A stretch of 64,000 bases of DNA, from positions 12,109,501-12,173,500 of the forward strand of contig NC_090954.1 in NCBI RefSeq assembly GCF_040807025.1. The letters are read 5' to 3'. This stretch comes from Struthio camelus (lineage: Eukaryota > Chordata > Aves > Struthioniformes > Struthionidae). The notes under the pieces are model-generated. The model was given only the letters and a program-made list of their open reading frames with translations, was not told the origin of the DNA and did not search any database. The position numbers and the translations under genes were made by a program. This document shows positions 21,617-32,784 of the stretch, piece by piece. Every line of letters begins with the position of its first letter. Position 1 is the stretch's first letter.

Positions 21617-21790
21617 CCTGTCCGCTGCCCGACCGTGGCCGAGAGACGTGTGGCTGCATTGAAACTACCTAGAGGTGCGTTTGGGAACGCTCCTGTGCCG
21701 GGTTTTCTACCTCAGATCCGCATGACCACTTCCCGAGGGACCGGGCGCGCCACGCCACATATTTAAAAGCGTCTAAGAATAATTAAAAAA

Positions 21791-21804
21791 AATAAATAAA
21801 TAAA
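21791..21804 (+). terminator. HAND1: HAND1 polyadenylation signals
   Basis: Three overlapping AATAAA hexamers (starting at 21791, 21795 and 21799) lie 575-590 bases after the stop codon, at the end of a short AT-rich stretch. They are the first such signals downstream of the coding region. Confidence 0.75.
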
Positions 21805-21825
21805 ATTAAAACTTTATGCAAACAG

Positions 21826-22889
21826 CCTTGGGTTCCCCCCGTCCTCCTTCCCCGCCGGACACTGGGCCCTTCTCCCGCAATCACGCCCAGACTCAGCCCG
21901 CTGCAGCTCGGGCAGTCGCTGCCGAGCAGCCGCCATCATCCGGGGCAGGGGTGCGCAGGCACAGCCGCAGCCCGGGCGAGCGGGACGCGTGCTGGAGAAG
22001 GCGGCAGGGCTGACGGGGACGCTCCCCGGCCGGGCCTCCCTCCCTCCCGCCTGCAGGCGGTGAAGGGTGCCGGGCTCTGCAGGATTAAGGGCTCCCCTTA
22101 AGTCGGTGCCTGACTGAGGTTGATCCACGCTGGGCAATTGCCTCCTGCCTGGCTCGGGCAGCTCCACGGGCTCCTCCGCACAGCTCCTCTGGGCCTTTTT
22201 TATGTCGTGTTTGTGCGTGCACATTTTATGTCAAAGCTGCAAACGTCCAGACAGCGAGTGTGGAGAGGGAGATGGAGCCAGGGCCCCTCCTGCCCGAGAT
22301 CCCGGGAGGCACCTGGCTCTTTGGGGGGATCCTCCCGAAGCGGGGCACAGCTTGCAGCCCTCCCCTTATCCTTTCTGCTTCCCTAGGAGCTGGCCCTGTC
22401 TTGCAAACACGCACTTGCAGTCTGCCCTAGAGCCCCAACTCTGCCCCTTCCCTACAAGATATATGTTAGAGGCTGGATCCTGACCCAGAAGACCTCCTAG
22501 AGGGACCTGACCTGTATGTGACTAGGAAAAAGATGGCAGGATTATGCTTTTACACTGGCTGGATGACACAAGCACCCTAGAGTCACGCAGGCCCCGTTTC
22601 ATTGCAGCACAGGCACTTGCCCCCCGACCCTGCGTGGCACCCCGCGTTAGCGTGCGCCCGGCTCCCACGCGGAGACCCACGGCCCAGCTCCCCGTGTTCT
22701 GCCCCGGCAGCTCTGGCTCCCGCAGCTCTTTGTCGGAGGGATCCCCTCCTAGGAGCCGCCTTTGCTTCATTTTGGAAGGAGCAACGTCCTCCCCCCATCT
22801 CCTCGCAGTAAGAACACGACAGGCGCCTCCAACCTCAGCTACACTGACGCCCGTGCAGTCCAAAATCTCCTCTGCACAGCTCTTCAACG
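21826..22889. other. HAND1 downstream spacer
   Basis: GC-rich to moderate unique sequence without recognisable genes or repeats. Confidence 0.4.
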
Positions 22890-23250
22890 TCTCAGGCATA
22901 AATCCTTAATAATCCTTAATAATTAAAGCTGAAGCCTCGCTCTTTATTTTGTGCTCGCCCAGCTTCGTTACTGCAGCATTGCTTCCAAGACCCAGGCGCG
23001 CACGCTGGTTCAGGGCCCGATCCTGCATTCCTCGCCTGGCCGTGCTGCCGTTCCCAGAGACGTCCAGATAAACCCGAACGCTTGTCAGGCAAGGAAACCG
23101 GGATAGGAGAAGTTGTACGTTATTGTAGGGTTAATCAGAGGGTTCAGCGGGGAGCATTACATTTTCCATTTAAAAACAAGCTTTTGCTTGCGACTAAAGG
23201 TGTTCAACTAATGATGCAACATCTGTAAATCACATTCATGTCTATCAAAC
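22890..23250. promoter_or_regulatory. Candidate enhancer with GATA and T-box cores
   Basis: An AT-richer unique island that starts with a perfect tandem decamer AATCCTTAAT (22901-22920). It carries AGATAA at 23066-23071, GGTTAATCAGAGGG, and AGGTGTT at 23198-23204. No coding frame. It lies about 1.1-1.4 kb beyond the HAND1 polyadenylation signals. Confidence 0.3.
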
Positions 23251-25559
23251 TGTGTGTGTACCTCTGCATACACCAAAAATACACCAACTCACCCCACAAC
23301 ATCTGCGGAGGCGCAACTTAGGTTTTATAACCACTTTGTGTGCGTGAGCAAACACACGCACACGTGTACACAAACACTCACACCAGGAAGCAGCTACAAC
23401 AGACGGGGACGGCCTGGACTCTGCAACCGCGGCGCCGTTCCCCGGAGCCTGCAACCCTGGACACGCAAACGCTTTGGGGTATGACGGGCGTAATTAAAAC
23501 TCAGGGTATGTTCAGGCTGTATGAATCAGCTGCGCAGTGCTGCAGGCTGGCTCGCTGTGGAGCCGCAGCACAGCTGCCTTCCCAACCCCAAATCAGACCT
23601 GTTTTCCAACGTCTTTGAACGAGGCCGAGATGAAAATTGACTGCCTGCGTGCAGCAATCAGCCCGTGCCGGTATTTTTTGCTTTTGCTATAAAACGTTTA
23701 GCATAGCACCAACTCCTTGAGTAAAGCTAGAACAGGGCCTTTCTAAAAACAAACACACTCACTACAAGCAAAAAAAAAAAAAGAAAAGAGAAAAGAAAAG
23801 TTACAGAAAATCCACCCCAAATATCCTATTTTATAGCTGACTTTCACAATCCCTTAAAGGGCTGTTTTTTACGGGAAAGCTCCCAAGCCATCACCATAAC
23901 ACTGTAATCCAGCGCACCATAAACGCGTCCAGCCCCAGATGCTGTTTACGTGCGCTGGCTTGTACCCCGTATACATATGGCACTAGTCAGGGCTGCCGCG
24001 CGGCGTCGGACGAGAGAACGCGTTGGACTGCCACCTCAGACGTGCGCTCCTCCGTAAGGCAGGGGGACTTTGCGCAGGAGGGTCCTGTGCCAGGGACAGG
24101 ACTCGGTCTCCTCAGCCTCCCTCTGCACTGGTCCCCGTTCCCCTCCCTCCCAGCACGGCAGCTTTATCTGGAACGTCGTTTTGCAGTCTGGGGACCGACC
24201 CTCCACTACGCTGCTGAAAACCTCTGGCCTTATTCGTCTTTCTTCGGGTTTCCAGCTCTGCATCTGGGAACGGTGCACTGCTCTTACTGCCTTTCTTACC
24301 GCCAGCTTCTGGCACGTGGTACCTGTTGGCTGCAAACTTCCAAAAAGCTGCTCTCGCAGGCAAGCCTCCCTCGCTCCTTCGTGAGCTTCCAAGGGCAAGT
24401 GCTCTCCGCTTCCATGTCTGCAGAGGGCTTCCCTGCTGGGATGCAGCGCGATTAGATCGGTGTTTCGGAGTGGGTGAAAACAAGCGCTAAACCCTTCCTG
24501 TTCCCCGAGGCTGCACTACTCCCCAAAATGAAAACTTCAAACTCTGTTTATTTGCAAGCAGTTCAGTGCCAAGGGGAGCTCCGAGCTGGAGAAAAGCAGA
24601 TCGGGAGCCTGTTCGTGCAGGGAGCGTGGAGGAGAGGTCCGCTGTGGGATCCTGCCCTCAGGGGGGTGAAGCAGTTTATCCTGCTGATGCCCGGCTCCGT
24701 GCAGCACCGTCCCCACCACAGCACTGCACGCACAGCTCAGCTGCTCCAAAGCTGGGAAGGGGCACCAATGCTGAGGTCAACACTGGGTCCAGCCTACAAT
24801 GGGGTCATGCTGCCCCGTAAAAGGGCAGGAGCTCCAGATGCAAGGACCGTGCCAACCCGGAGGGTTTGGGAGCCCTGGTGCAGGGGCAGCCGGTCTTCCG
24901 GCCAGCTCAGAGGGGAGCCTTGCCCAACCCTTGCTCAGTCCCAGGGGTCAGATTCAGCTCACCTGGGGATGAGCACATGGGGAGAAAGGGACCGCGGGGC
25001 CACGCGCCAGGGCTGGCAGAGCCCGGCAGGCAGCAGCAGGGCTCCTACCCCGACTGCCACGTTTCCCCGGGCTCACCCTCTTTTGCCACACACTGATTTT
25101 TGCCTGGGTGGAAGAAGAGCTTGACCACTGGCTTTCACTTCCCAGCCCTGTGGCCGCCCCGCTTGGCGGCCAGGGCGCACACCTACGGCTCGACCGTGCC
25201 GTGAACTTGATGCCGCCGGGAAGCGGGAGACTCCCGGCACGCAGGCCTGCGCCTGCGGTTGCCCGGACAGAGGCGCACGAGCGCACGGATCACTTGGCCG
25301 CGGGCAACAGCATACGTGCCGCGTCCCCCGCTGGAATCCAGCCCCCGGGGACGACCGAGGGCACCCAGCAGCCCCCTCGTCCCCTCCGCCCGGCCTGCCT
25401 GGCCCCTCGCCCCCCTGCCTGGCCGACGGGGCAAAGCTGGGGGAGAGACGCCGACGGCTCTGCCCCACTCTCTGCCCCGCTGGGGTTTGGCGTGCGGAGC
25501 AACGGCTGCCCTGTCTCTTTTGCATACTTCTCCCTTCCTGCCAAGCCGAGACCCTGCTT
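23251..25559. other. HAND1 downstream spacer
   Basis: Mixed composition with short CA-rich stretches (23340-23390) and an A-rich purine tract at 23770-23803. Open frames have no known domain. No gene was recognised. Confidence 0.4.
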
Positions 25560-25640
25560 GTTGTTGTTCTAGGTATTTATGGGCCTGTTTATCTGATCCT
25601 GGGGGAGCCTGCCCTTATCTCATAAGCAGCAAGGGAAGGG
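25560..25640. promoter_or_regulatory. Paired GATA-type sites
   Basis: Two TTATCT cores (25589-25594 and 25615-25620) lie 26 bases apart, about two and a half helical turns, in an AT-richer patch inside GC-rich DNA. A small GATA-bound element is possible. Confidence 0.25.
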
Positions 25641-26734
25641 TTACACTGGACAGCCCGGTAGACAGTATGGAGCCAAATAAAATACCAATCTGACAAAAAC
25701 AAAAAAGGAAAAAAAAAAAGAAAAGAAGAAGAAAAAAAGAAACCCCGGAAAGAAACACCCATCTGCAGCCCAAGCCACCCACTCACCCAGGAGCGGGACG
25801 GTACCTGGAGCGAAACCTGCAAGGCCAGGGGAGCGTCCCACGATCCTGCACAGCTTCACTTCTCTGCTCTCGGGGCTGGATGCCGGAGGGGACCGGGCTC
25901 CACGCGCGCCTCCTGCTCGGGCTTTCCTGGCCTCCGCCCGGAGCGGCAGAACCTGCCCAGGCGGCGAGGGAGCCTCCGCCAGAGGCCTCCAGATAAAGCG
26001 ACGCAAGCCGCAGGCTCACACCCAGGGCAGCGCAGCTGGGCACCCAAACGACTGCCGGTGCCAGGGGACATCATATCCCTGAGCAAGACACGCACGGGCA
26101 TTTCCCCCCCGCGCGCAGCAAACTGGGGGAGCTGTGTTTCAATATCACTGGAAGAGGAAAAGGAAAAGGACTTTTAAGTTTCAGGTCAGATGTGACGGTA
26201 GCTGCTTACAGCCAGAGCGGGTGCAGGACCCAGGGCTGACCCGCGGCACCACGTCCGAAAGCCCCCGGCCTTCCGGCCGCGACTCCGCCGTTTGTTATTT
26301 CCCGGGGGTTAGCGCAGAGAGGCCCAGCAGCGCAGGGGGCCCGAGGAGCGCTCGGAGCAAGAGGCAAAGCCGGTCCCCAGGGACGCGCTCAAGGTCACCC
26401 CGAAGGTCACGGCCAGGACCGAGGAGGAGGCCTCCTGCCACGGGGCCTCTCTGGCCTGCGCTGGCGACACAGGCACGGGGTGAGCCCTCCGCACCCGGCG
26501 TCCGAGCCGGAGAGGTGCTGTCCTGCCGGCAGGACCCGCTGAGGCCCGGGAGCCCCCATCTCTGCCCCGTCTGCTGCCCCGTCCGCTGCAGCAGGCCCTC
26601 GGGTGCAGCACGGCTGGGCCAGCACAGGGGACAGCACGGGACAGTGAAGACGCCTCCCGACATGCCAAGCAGGAGGGCAGGGGCAGCCCCATGCCAAGAG
26701 GGTCCCCTGGCCCCTGCCCCCTCCCCACCCCACT
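25641..26734. other. GC-rich spacer, no gene seen
   Basis: A purine-rich A/G tract at 25695-25745, then CpG-rich DNA. No gene was recognised. Confidence 0.4.
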
Positions 26735-26890
26735 CTTAATTATCAGCTCTTAAGGACGTGCCTGGCAGTTCTGGCCATTTAAGGTGGCTCCAGCCCCTCT
26801 CGGGAAGGGTAATTGGGCCATAATTTGTTTTCAGTGTCAAGATGGCGTCAAAGATAAGACAAAAATCTCCAGGTTTGGGGGCTAAAGAGA
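26735..26890. promoter_or_regulatory. Candidate enhancer with perfect CArG box and GATA site
   Basis: A compact AT-rich island at the edge of the GC-rich domain. It holds CCATTTAAGG (26775-26784), a perfect CC(A/T)6GG SRF site, with AGATAAGA (26852-26859) and a TTAATTATC stretch before it. A YY1-like CAAGATGGCG precedes the GATA core. SRF, GATA and homeodomain sites in this arrangement are typical of cardiac and smooth-muscle elements. It sits 5 kb downstream of HAND1. Confidence 0.35.
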
Positions 26891-29800
26891 CAGGAGAAAT
26901 CCTGACCCGGGGCCGACCTCGGAGGAATGGCCACAAGCCCCAGTGAGTAACATGGCAGGTGAAAGATTTACTGCCAGGGCAGCTTTTTGATCCTTGCCCA
27001 ACACTTGGAGCCTCTCAGCCCAGTTACTGGCTCCCAAGTCAGACTGTCTCCTCCTGCACACCCTCTTTGGAGGCAATGCTGCTGCATCCCCACGTCCCGC
27101 CCGCTTGCCTGGGAAACGTTCCCTGTTTTGGAGCACCAGCTCCCTGCCACCCACTAACTTGCCTGTACGAGGCAGAAGCACAGGAGTAGGTTTTGGCAGC
27201 AGCAGATGTGCCAGAAAAACGTCGACTAGAGTACAGCTTGCAGAAGCAGAAGATTTTGCTTGGCTGAGGCTATCACTCAGGGCAGGAGGGCTTTCTATCC
27301 ACCAGACACCCATCCCAGTTGCAAAGTTCAAGTTTTCCCTTAAATCTCCATGCTTCCAGAGTCATGTGATTGTAGACCCACCTAAAGAGAGGATGCATTT
27401 CCAACGAATTGCTGTGGCAAACAATATCCAAGCATGGAAAGACTCCAGAGCCATAAGGCAGACAAAAGCACCCACCTTTTTTAAGGTGCCCACCAGCACC
27501 TCCTGGTTTGCACCCCTGTGGCTGTCCTCGCTTGGGTCTATAAGCACTGAGCTCTGCCTGGGGCATATTTCTCCATGCAGTTGCCCATGCTGGGAGAAGG
27601 CAGAGCACTGCATGCTAGGCCAACCTTTCAAAGAGCATCCTTTGAGCAACAGACAAACTCACCTCCAACCTCATGCCCCCATCTCTCCAAAGTCAACTTC
27701 TGCCACTCCACTCCTAGTGCAGGGTGTTGGGAGAAGTGAGCATTTACTCCCCTCACAGGGCTCGCATGTGCTTTCTGCACAAAGACTCATCCTTGCCCTG
27801 CACGGTGGTGGAGCGACGCCATTAGCAAGTGCCTTCTCCTTCAGTAGACGCTTTGCTGCTGATTTCCTAAAGACCTTCTGCCATGACATCTCAGCATGGC
27901 CCTCAGGTGAAACTGTGTGATGCATGTGGCACAGCAGCCCACCTGCTTCCTATGCAGTGAGCAGTGACAGGGTTTAAGGTCCAGGGTGGAAGCTGGGGCT
28001 GGCTTGTGGAAAGTAAGTGCCATATAGTTCAGGAGAGGGGGTGAAAAGAAAAGGGCACTTTGCTCAGCAGGGCTCTGTGCCATCTCCAGAGCTGTGTGTT
28101 TCTGGACAAGCTTTGCCTTTCCTCGTTACTTCAGTGCTGAAATTGTGAAAGCAAGGCGGGAGCTGCTGTAGCAGCTCCCTGAGCTGGCCCTGAGTAGCCT
28201 GTGGTTCAGATAGGCCAAAGAGCCAGAGGGGCCTGCTGGAGCACAAGTGGGAACTGAGGATTGGTAGGAGAGAGGAGGACAAGGAAGGCAGTTACCAAAG
28301 AGGCTTAAGTTGAAGGACAGCAAAGCAAGAACATGCATTTGGAGCCCTGCTGATTCCTTACGACAGATCATCGAGACAGGGAAGGTCCTTGCTCGCAAAG
28401 ATTCCTTTTTGCCTGCTAGTTCTTCAGCGTTAGGAATTCAGGTCCTGACCACCCGGAAAGACTTCACAGTAACCAGAGAACTAAGAGAATCTGTGGCATC
28501 ACTAGTGGCTGAAAGCTGAGGAATTGAGAGGAAAAGGGATTTTTTCCTTAAGCTGCAGCTACCTTGACAAAATTCTCATGGTCTGTAACTGACCTGCAGG
28601 AGCAGCCAGGGAGGGGCAGGGGCAGGGGCAGGGGCAGGGGCAGGCTGGTTTAATTGCCTCAGCCTGGAGCTCTCTTCCCAAACTGAGAAGCCAGAAGCAG
28701 TTATGAGTCCAAGCTAGCACTCAAAGTTTGTGTCGACATCAAAGCTCCTTGATCTGCTTGCCTTCACTAATTAGCTCCCCCTACTTTGGTCCCATGCCTG
28801 ATGGAGATACTGCAGAAGCAGGTTTTGCGCTAAAGGCTCATCAGCTAGACTCAGACTCACATCTGGGCTTGCATTCAACAAGTCACCAGCAAAACAACCA
28901 AGAACTAAGCCAGCGGAGTACGGCTAAAGCCAACTGATTCCACATCCAATGCTCTTCTGGGCTTCTTTTTCAAGGAACACGGCATAAAGAGGTGGGAAGT
29001 CCTTGTCGAGATACACCCGCTTTGGGGAGTAGAATGCATGAAGGACAGATGAGGCAGATGAGCAGCAGGGATAGCAGGAGGAAGAAAAGGGGAGAAGGAA
29101 GCAGGACGCTCTTGTCCAGGGAGGGACTGCATTTCCACTGGCACTCGAGTTTGTGTTTGCCTTGAAGAGAAGCTCTGCTGGTCTCCCACTGGTCTCACTG
29201 TGCCTGTGCCAGTGCCACTGTGCCTTCAACCTGCACTTCATTCCCAGGAAAACGGAGGCACAGAGGGCAGAGCTGAGTCAAGGCCAGCAACAGAGCACAA
29301 ACAGCTCCTGAATCTCAGCCCAGCTTTCTGTGTGAGGGCCAGGACTTATGCCCAGTAAACCAGTAGAAATTCCCAGGGCGGGGTAGGGTGGGGGGGAAGG
29401 TTCCATTGGGCAGGCGGGCTTGGATCAATGAGAACATCAACCTGCTCAGCACAGAAAAGGAAGAGCTGAACAGCACTATTTTGGGATGCCAATGGGGATC
29501 TTGGTTGCTGTTATGGCAATGCAAAGCTGAGAAGATGCTGGGCTCAGTTTCCCTCATGTCTCCATGCAGAGGGGCTGGATGTGGCGCCTGCCTTTCCCAC
29601 CCCAGCCCAATGAAAGGCCTGTGCTTTGGATGGCAAGCCACCAAACAGAGGGGATCAGATTGCTGAGGGCTGCCTGCCAGGCCATGGCTGCTGGCCTCCT
29701 GCCTGCTCAACAGGCGCAGGAGTTGGCAAAAACACAGACACCAAACCGAACTATGAAAGAGCCGGCTCCAGGACAGCTGGCTGCAACCCACTGCGTTCCC

Positions 29801-30559
29801 CTTTCTAAAAAAGGGCTTGCCCACACAGCGTAAGGAAGAGAGAGAGGTAACGTTCACACACCTCTTGCACTCAGAGCCTCCTCCCTGCTTTGTGATAGCA
29901 GCCTGGGTTAGGGAGCTTGCTAAAACTGTGCTGGTCACTGTGCTCTCAGGTCCCTTTGTAGTCTCAGGGACACGCTCTAACCCTGTGGCAGTAGCAGGAG
30001 AAGGAGTAGCACAGCCATCTCAGCTACCTGACACTTTCCTCTTTATCTGTCTTGCAGTCTCTGCTCTTCCCTACGCGGGTGGCTCTTTTCCACCTTGGTG
30101 CTCCCTGCTGAGGATGCTGCAGCCATCGCAGAGCGCTTCTTGAAACATGTAAAGGAAAGGAAAACCTTCCAAAACAATTAAGTAAAAGCATATTAGGGAG
30201 CTTTAAGGTACTTAGGGCAGAAGCCAACATTGCTTGTGAGGATAAGAGATGTGAAATCGGCTCCAGCTCCTGGCAGAGAGAGATTGAGTGCTGGCAGAGC
30301 TGTGCAGTCATCCCGTATTGGATACGAGGGAAATAAAAAAGGAAAGCCTGCCCCAAGGCTCTCCCCTCCACGCTCAGCCTGCTAGACCACATCTCTAAAA
30401 CATAAAACCATTAAATCCACATTCACATTTTTCCCCAGTCCTCTGTGCTGCCCTTTTTGCTGGGGAGCAAAAAGACTGAAGCCTGGTTTATATCAACCTT
30501 GCAAGGAGGCCAGAGGAAGGCTCATGCTGAGAATCGGACATGTTCAATTTCAATCTCCA
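26891..30559. other. Intergenic DNA, no confirmed gene
   Basis: Unique sequence of moderate GC. It includes one unexplained 308-codon open frame on the + strand (26994-27920), discussed in the findings; it has no recognised domain and is not called a gene. No RNA gene was recognised. Confidence 0.4.
28613..28642 (+). repeat. GGGGCA tandem repeat (5 units)
   Basis: Five perfect GGGGCA hexamers. The four-G runs with two-base spacers also fit a G-quadruplex pattern. Confidence 0.95.
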
Positions 30560-31030
30560 CCAGGAAAAAACACCCAAACAAAATGATTTTTATGATCTCC
30601 ACATCCCACTACAGTATAATCCCACTTCCGGTATCTGACAAGAACAGCCAGCTCCTGCTGAGGAGCCATCTTCAGGACAGGAAAATGGCTCTGGTCCCTC
30701 CGCCAGCTGCACACAGCCCTGGGCTCAGAGGTGCAGCTGGCTGCACAGCACCCACCACCTGGGTTACTGAGCTAACACTGCCCTCGCACGGTGGCAGGGA
30801 GAGGAGAGAGGGATGTGCAGTTTTAGGCCGATTAGATCAACCTGATGTTTGCCTAATTCCCCAGTGTAAAGATATTAAAAAGAGATTGATTAGATTCCTC
30901 CTTGATTTTGAGCATGACATCGTCTGTGGGTTTCTTGGCAGGGAGCCAGCATGAGATTAAGCAGCATTACTTATTAGCGTGTATAAATAACAGATTAACC
31001 CGCAGAGCTTATTTATATCACCGGACTTCC
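30560..31030. promoter_or_regulatory. Candidate conserved noncoding element
   Basis: An AT-richer block, especially at 30820-31015, with GATTAGATCAACCTG, GATATTAAAAAGAG, TTGATTAGATTCC, AGATTAAGCAG, TTATTAGCGTG and ATAACAGATTAACC. These words are dense in homeodomain cores. A 169-codon frame crosses it but shows no domain. The enhancer reading is by composition only. Confidence 0.25.
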
Positions 31031-32784
31031 CAGTACACCTTCTTGTGATAAAAATTGCACCTGCACAACAGGCTGCTGCTTACAGCCATCCCCCCTCCTT
31101 TTGTTATCACTCAGGTGATGTCCGGTGAAGTGATCCACCCTTGTTCCTTGTTTCATGATGCTCCCCTGCTTGGCTGTGGCATCTCTACTCTTGTCTTCTT
31201 CAACTGAGAGCTTCCTGAGAGAGGGACAATACTTCAGGAGCACAGCAGCATGCTACCTCACACAAGATCCTGCTTCATTGCAAAAGCCTCCAGATACGTC
31301 CACAAATCAAGGCACTGCGGACATTGGAATTTGTTCCTGAAGTGCCAGTTCAGTCTCTCCCAGCTCTCCAATACATCCAGGTCTCTCTTTTAGCTAAGGG
31401 AACATTAGACTCGCACATAAATACCAGTCACCGATCGCTTCCCACAACAGAGTAAAGCATCTGCACAATTTACTCCAGTTTCCCAAGGTCCCTTCCCTTC
31501 CTATGCCTGCTCCCTCACCCTCACTATTGAAAGCTATTACCCAGGGATGTAGGACAAGGGGGACCAAGCATTTCCTGCAAGTGCAGGCATGGCTGGCAGT
31601 ATAAACAGACAAGTTCTGCATGGCTAGAAGCTGCCACATAGCAAATAGGAACTACAGCAACACAAGCTGCCATCCTTCTTCCAGAGCACGTTTTAGCCCT
31701 CGCCATTAATTCAAAATTGATGAGCAGACAGGTCAGTTTGCCATAAGATGGCACCAAGGAATAAGGAGAGAGTAATTGCTGTGGGATTGTTTAGGTGAGA
31801 AATATATATATGTAAATCTTTACTGCATATCAACAGTGCAATTTATTTGGTGATGATACATTCAGGTCATGTATTTTGAGTATCAGTCTCTCAGCATTCT
31901 AATGAGAGCCCAGCAGTCTGAAAAGCTACACTACAGCCTCTTTCCTACCTAAAAATGAAGTCTAAACATACCTCAGATAATTCCAGCACAGCCTTGGGAA
32001 ATTCCATGTCACGGTTCAGGAGAACAAAGTATTCAAGCCCAACTTCTGGCATCACTGTCTCACTACAGCAAAAAAGCCTTTGCCTATAAATATGATGGTC
32101 AGGAAAAAAAGCAGGATGGGAAAAAAATTAAACTAAACAAAATAAAGCACCTCATAGGAAAAGAAGGGAACATCAATGACTCTCTCAGCTCAACTGATTT
32201 AACACTGGGTTGCTACCTGTCAGCAATGCTCTGGAGCAGTACCCAACTCATCAGCTGAAGTCATGTGTGGAAGAAGGCCAAGAGTGTAATTTCGAAGGAA
32301 GCAGAAGCACAGGCTTGATCTAGACATAAAGGAGACTCATTAGGAAACAGATGAGCTGTTGCACTTGACTGACAGTTCATGATAGGTGAGGAAAAAAAAA
32401 AAACATAGAAAAGCTCAGCGTTCTCCAGAATACAAGGTAACAAGGCTTTCCAGCTGATTCCATCTCGCTTGTGAAGTCTTTTGGTTGTATTCGAAAGACT
32501 CCATGATTTGTGTCTATGCCACCCACACAGCTTTGTCATAAAATATCCTATCACTTCACTTTGCTACTTCAGGCTTGACGTTCCCTAGCCAGCAAGGGCC
32601 GTTCTCCCCTCCATGTCTGCAACATTCTCAGCCCAGGGAGGCAAGGAGAAAGGAGAGCGAATCAGAAAAGCCTGGCACAACACAACCATGCAAAGCACAA
32701 CTCCACCGGATCAGGAGTCAAATATTCTAAATGCCGAAAAGGCAAACACAGAAGGGAACGTAGACCTTATTGCTAGATAGATCA
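31031..32784. other. HAND1-SAP30L intergenic DNA
   Basis: AT-richer unique sequence without recognised genes. It lies just beyond the presumed 3' end of SAP30L. Confidence 0.4.

Larger units (their letters stand above)
21217..21825 (+). other. HAND1: HAND1 3'UTR
   Basis: Follows the stop codon; GC-rich, then AT-rich near its end. It contains TTGTAAATACGAG near 21573 and a CCCGT pentamer repeated about five times (21591-21616). Overlapping AATAAA signals span 21791-21804, so cleavage is expected about 10-30 bases later. Confidence 0.75.
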
